Source: Halarcobacter bivalviorum (GTDB lineage Bacteria; Campylobacterota; Campylobacteria; Campylobacterales; Arcobacteraceae). Taken from it: a stretch of 64,000 nt of DNA. How positions within the stretch are numbered: position 1 is the first letter of the stretch; every line of letters begins with the position of its first letter. Positions 63,338-64,000 of this stretch are shown one piece after another. A program made the position numbers and the translations under genes. The notes under the pieces were generated by a model. It was not told the origin of the DNA and made no database searches. It saw only the letters and a program-made list of their open reading frames with translations. The stretch is taken from contig NZ_CP031217.1 in the NCBI RefSeq assembly GCF_003346815.1, positions 2,170,001 through 2,234,000 on the forward strand, read 5' to 3'.

Positions 63338-64000
63338 ATGAGTAAACATACAATCGTAGTTTGTGATCATATTCATGAAGATGGTTTAAACATCTTACAA
63401 AACACTGAAGACATAAACTATGTATATGCAGCGGATATTGATAAAACAGCACTTTTAGATGTAATTAAAGATGCAGATGTTGCTATTACTAGATCTTCAA
63501 CTGATGTTGATGAAAAGTTTTTAAATGCAGCAATTAATCTTAAAGCAGTAATCAGAGCTGGAGTAGGATACGATAACGTAGATATGGAAGGATGTAGCAA
63601 AAGAGGAATCATTGCTATGAACGTTCCTACTGCAAATACAATTGCAGCAGTTGAGCTTACTATGGCTCATATGCTGTCTTGTATGAGAAAATTCCCTTAT
63701 GCACACAACCAATTAAAACAAGATAGAATCTGGAAAAGAGAAGATTGGTATGGAAATGAACTTTATGGTAAAAAACTTGGTGTTATTGGTTTTGGTAACA
63801 TAGGTCATAGAGTTGCACTAAGAGCTAAATCTTTTGAAATGGATGTAGTTACTTACGATCCTTATATTCCTTCTACAAAAGCAACTGATTTAGGTATTAA
63901 ATATACTACAAACTTTGAAGATATCTTAGCTTGTGATATTATTACTATTCATACTCCAAAAAATCAAGAAACAATTGATATGATTGGAGAAGAAGAGATT
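63338..64000 (+). CDS. serA: D-3-phosphoglycerate dehydrogenase (3' truncated by window edge)
   Basis: First enzyme of serine synthesis. Only the first 221 residues are in the window; the frame is open to the last base. The N-terminal part has AITRSSTDVD and IRAGVGYDNVDM, and the NAD-binding motif GFGNIGHRVA starts near residue 150, consistent with SerA or a closely related D-2-hydroxyacid dehydrogenase. AAGGA lies 9 bases before the ATG. It follows rpsA directly, as in Helicobacter, which supports serA. Confidence 0.88.
   Translation, partial: MSKHTIVVCDHIHEDGLNILQNTEDINYVYAADIDKTALLDVIKDADVAITRSSTDVDEKFLNAAINLKAVIRAGVGYDNVDMEGCSKRGIIAMNVPTANTIAAVELTMAHMLSCMRKFPYAHNQLKQDRIWKREDWYGNELYGKKLGVIGFGNIGHRVALRAKSFEMDVVTYDPYIPSTKATDLGIKYTTNFEDILACDIITIHTPKNQETIDMIGEEEI

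Noticed and set aside
1-64000. CRISPR arrays, insertion sequences, prophage or integrative element
   Set aside because: No spaced direct repeats, transposase, integrase or phage proteins were seen, and base composition is even throughout.

Overview
The window is AT-rich, densely coding chromosomal DNA from a member of the Campylobacterota (formerly Epsilonproteobacteria), most likely Arcobacter-like. The evidence is the strong A/T bias at third codon positions, TATAAT-type -10 boxes without clear -35 boxes, the bc1 complex (Rieske protein, cytochrome b, diheme cytochrome c), an atpB gene standing alone, and the order HIT-pheS-pheT-aroA-ispH-rpsA-serA, which I recall from Helicobacter. The genus is an inference. 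I saw no tRNA, rRNA, CRISPR array, transposase, phage gene or gene-free stretch over 300 bases.

Layout. 1-1244: 3' part of a PAS/HD-GYP cyclic-di-GMP phosphodiesterase. 1272-10487: an iron-uptake island with an AraC regulator (minus) diverging across a Fur box from a TonB-dependent receptor, two ABC half-transporters of YbtP/YbtQ type and two MFS transporters. mntP (Mn efflux) follows. 11112-14759: TAXI substrate-binding protein, trpS and a four-CBS diguanylate cyclase. 14764-16990 (minus): methyltransferase, hisG, coaX and an unknown gene. 17214-21558: a hybrid sensor kinase, a glutathione-synthetase-like ATP-grasp enzyme and two small paralogous proteins, one of only 58 residues.

21723-31820: beta-propeller protein, split ThrE-type exporter, AAA ATPase, membrane proteins, short-chain dehydrogenase, ABC-F ATPase, a radical SAM/nucleosidase-like pair, and rplS-trmD. 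31948-44527: an unknown cysteine-containing protein, metE with a structured leader, ilvA, atpB, a ThiE-like protein, an AddA-type helicase-nuclease, a diguanylate cyclase with a c-type heme motif, argB and thrC. 44676-47757: petABC and a small cytochrome c. 47800-52125: rsmE, a membrane protein, moeA and the queuosine genes queC, queD and queE. 52233-55642: fatty-acid synthesis (fabG, acpP, fabF, accA). 55679-64000: HIT protein, pheS, pheT, aroA, ispH, rpsA and the 5' part of serA.

The most interesting parts are: (1) an iron-uptake locus resembling the yersiniabactin import module but with no siderophore synthesis genes in view; (2) the CxxCH-bearing diguanylate cyclase; (3) two mutually exclusive hairpins over the ispH ribosome binding site; (4) the structured metE leader behind an unknown small gene; (5) the unlisted 58-aa gene next to its paralogue; (6) a hairpin that pairs the start codon of a membrane-protein gene. 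Several genes use TTG or GTG starts supported by good Shine-Dalgarno spacing.
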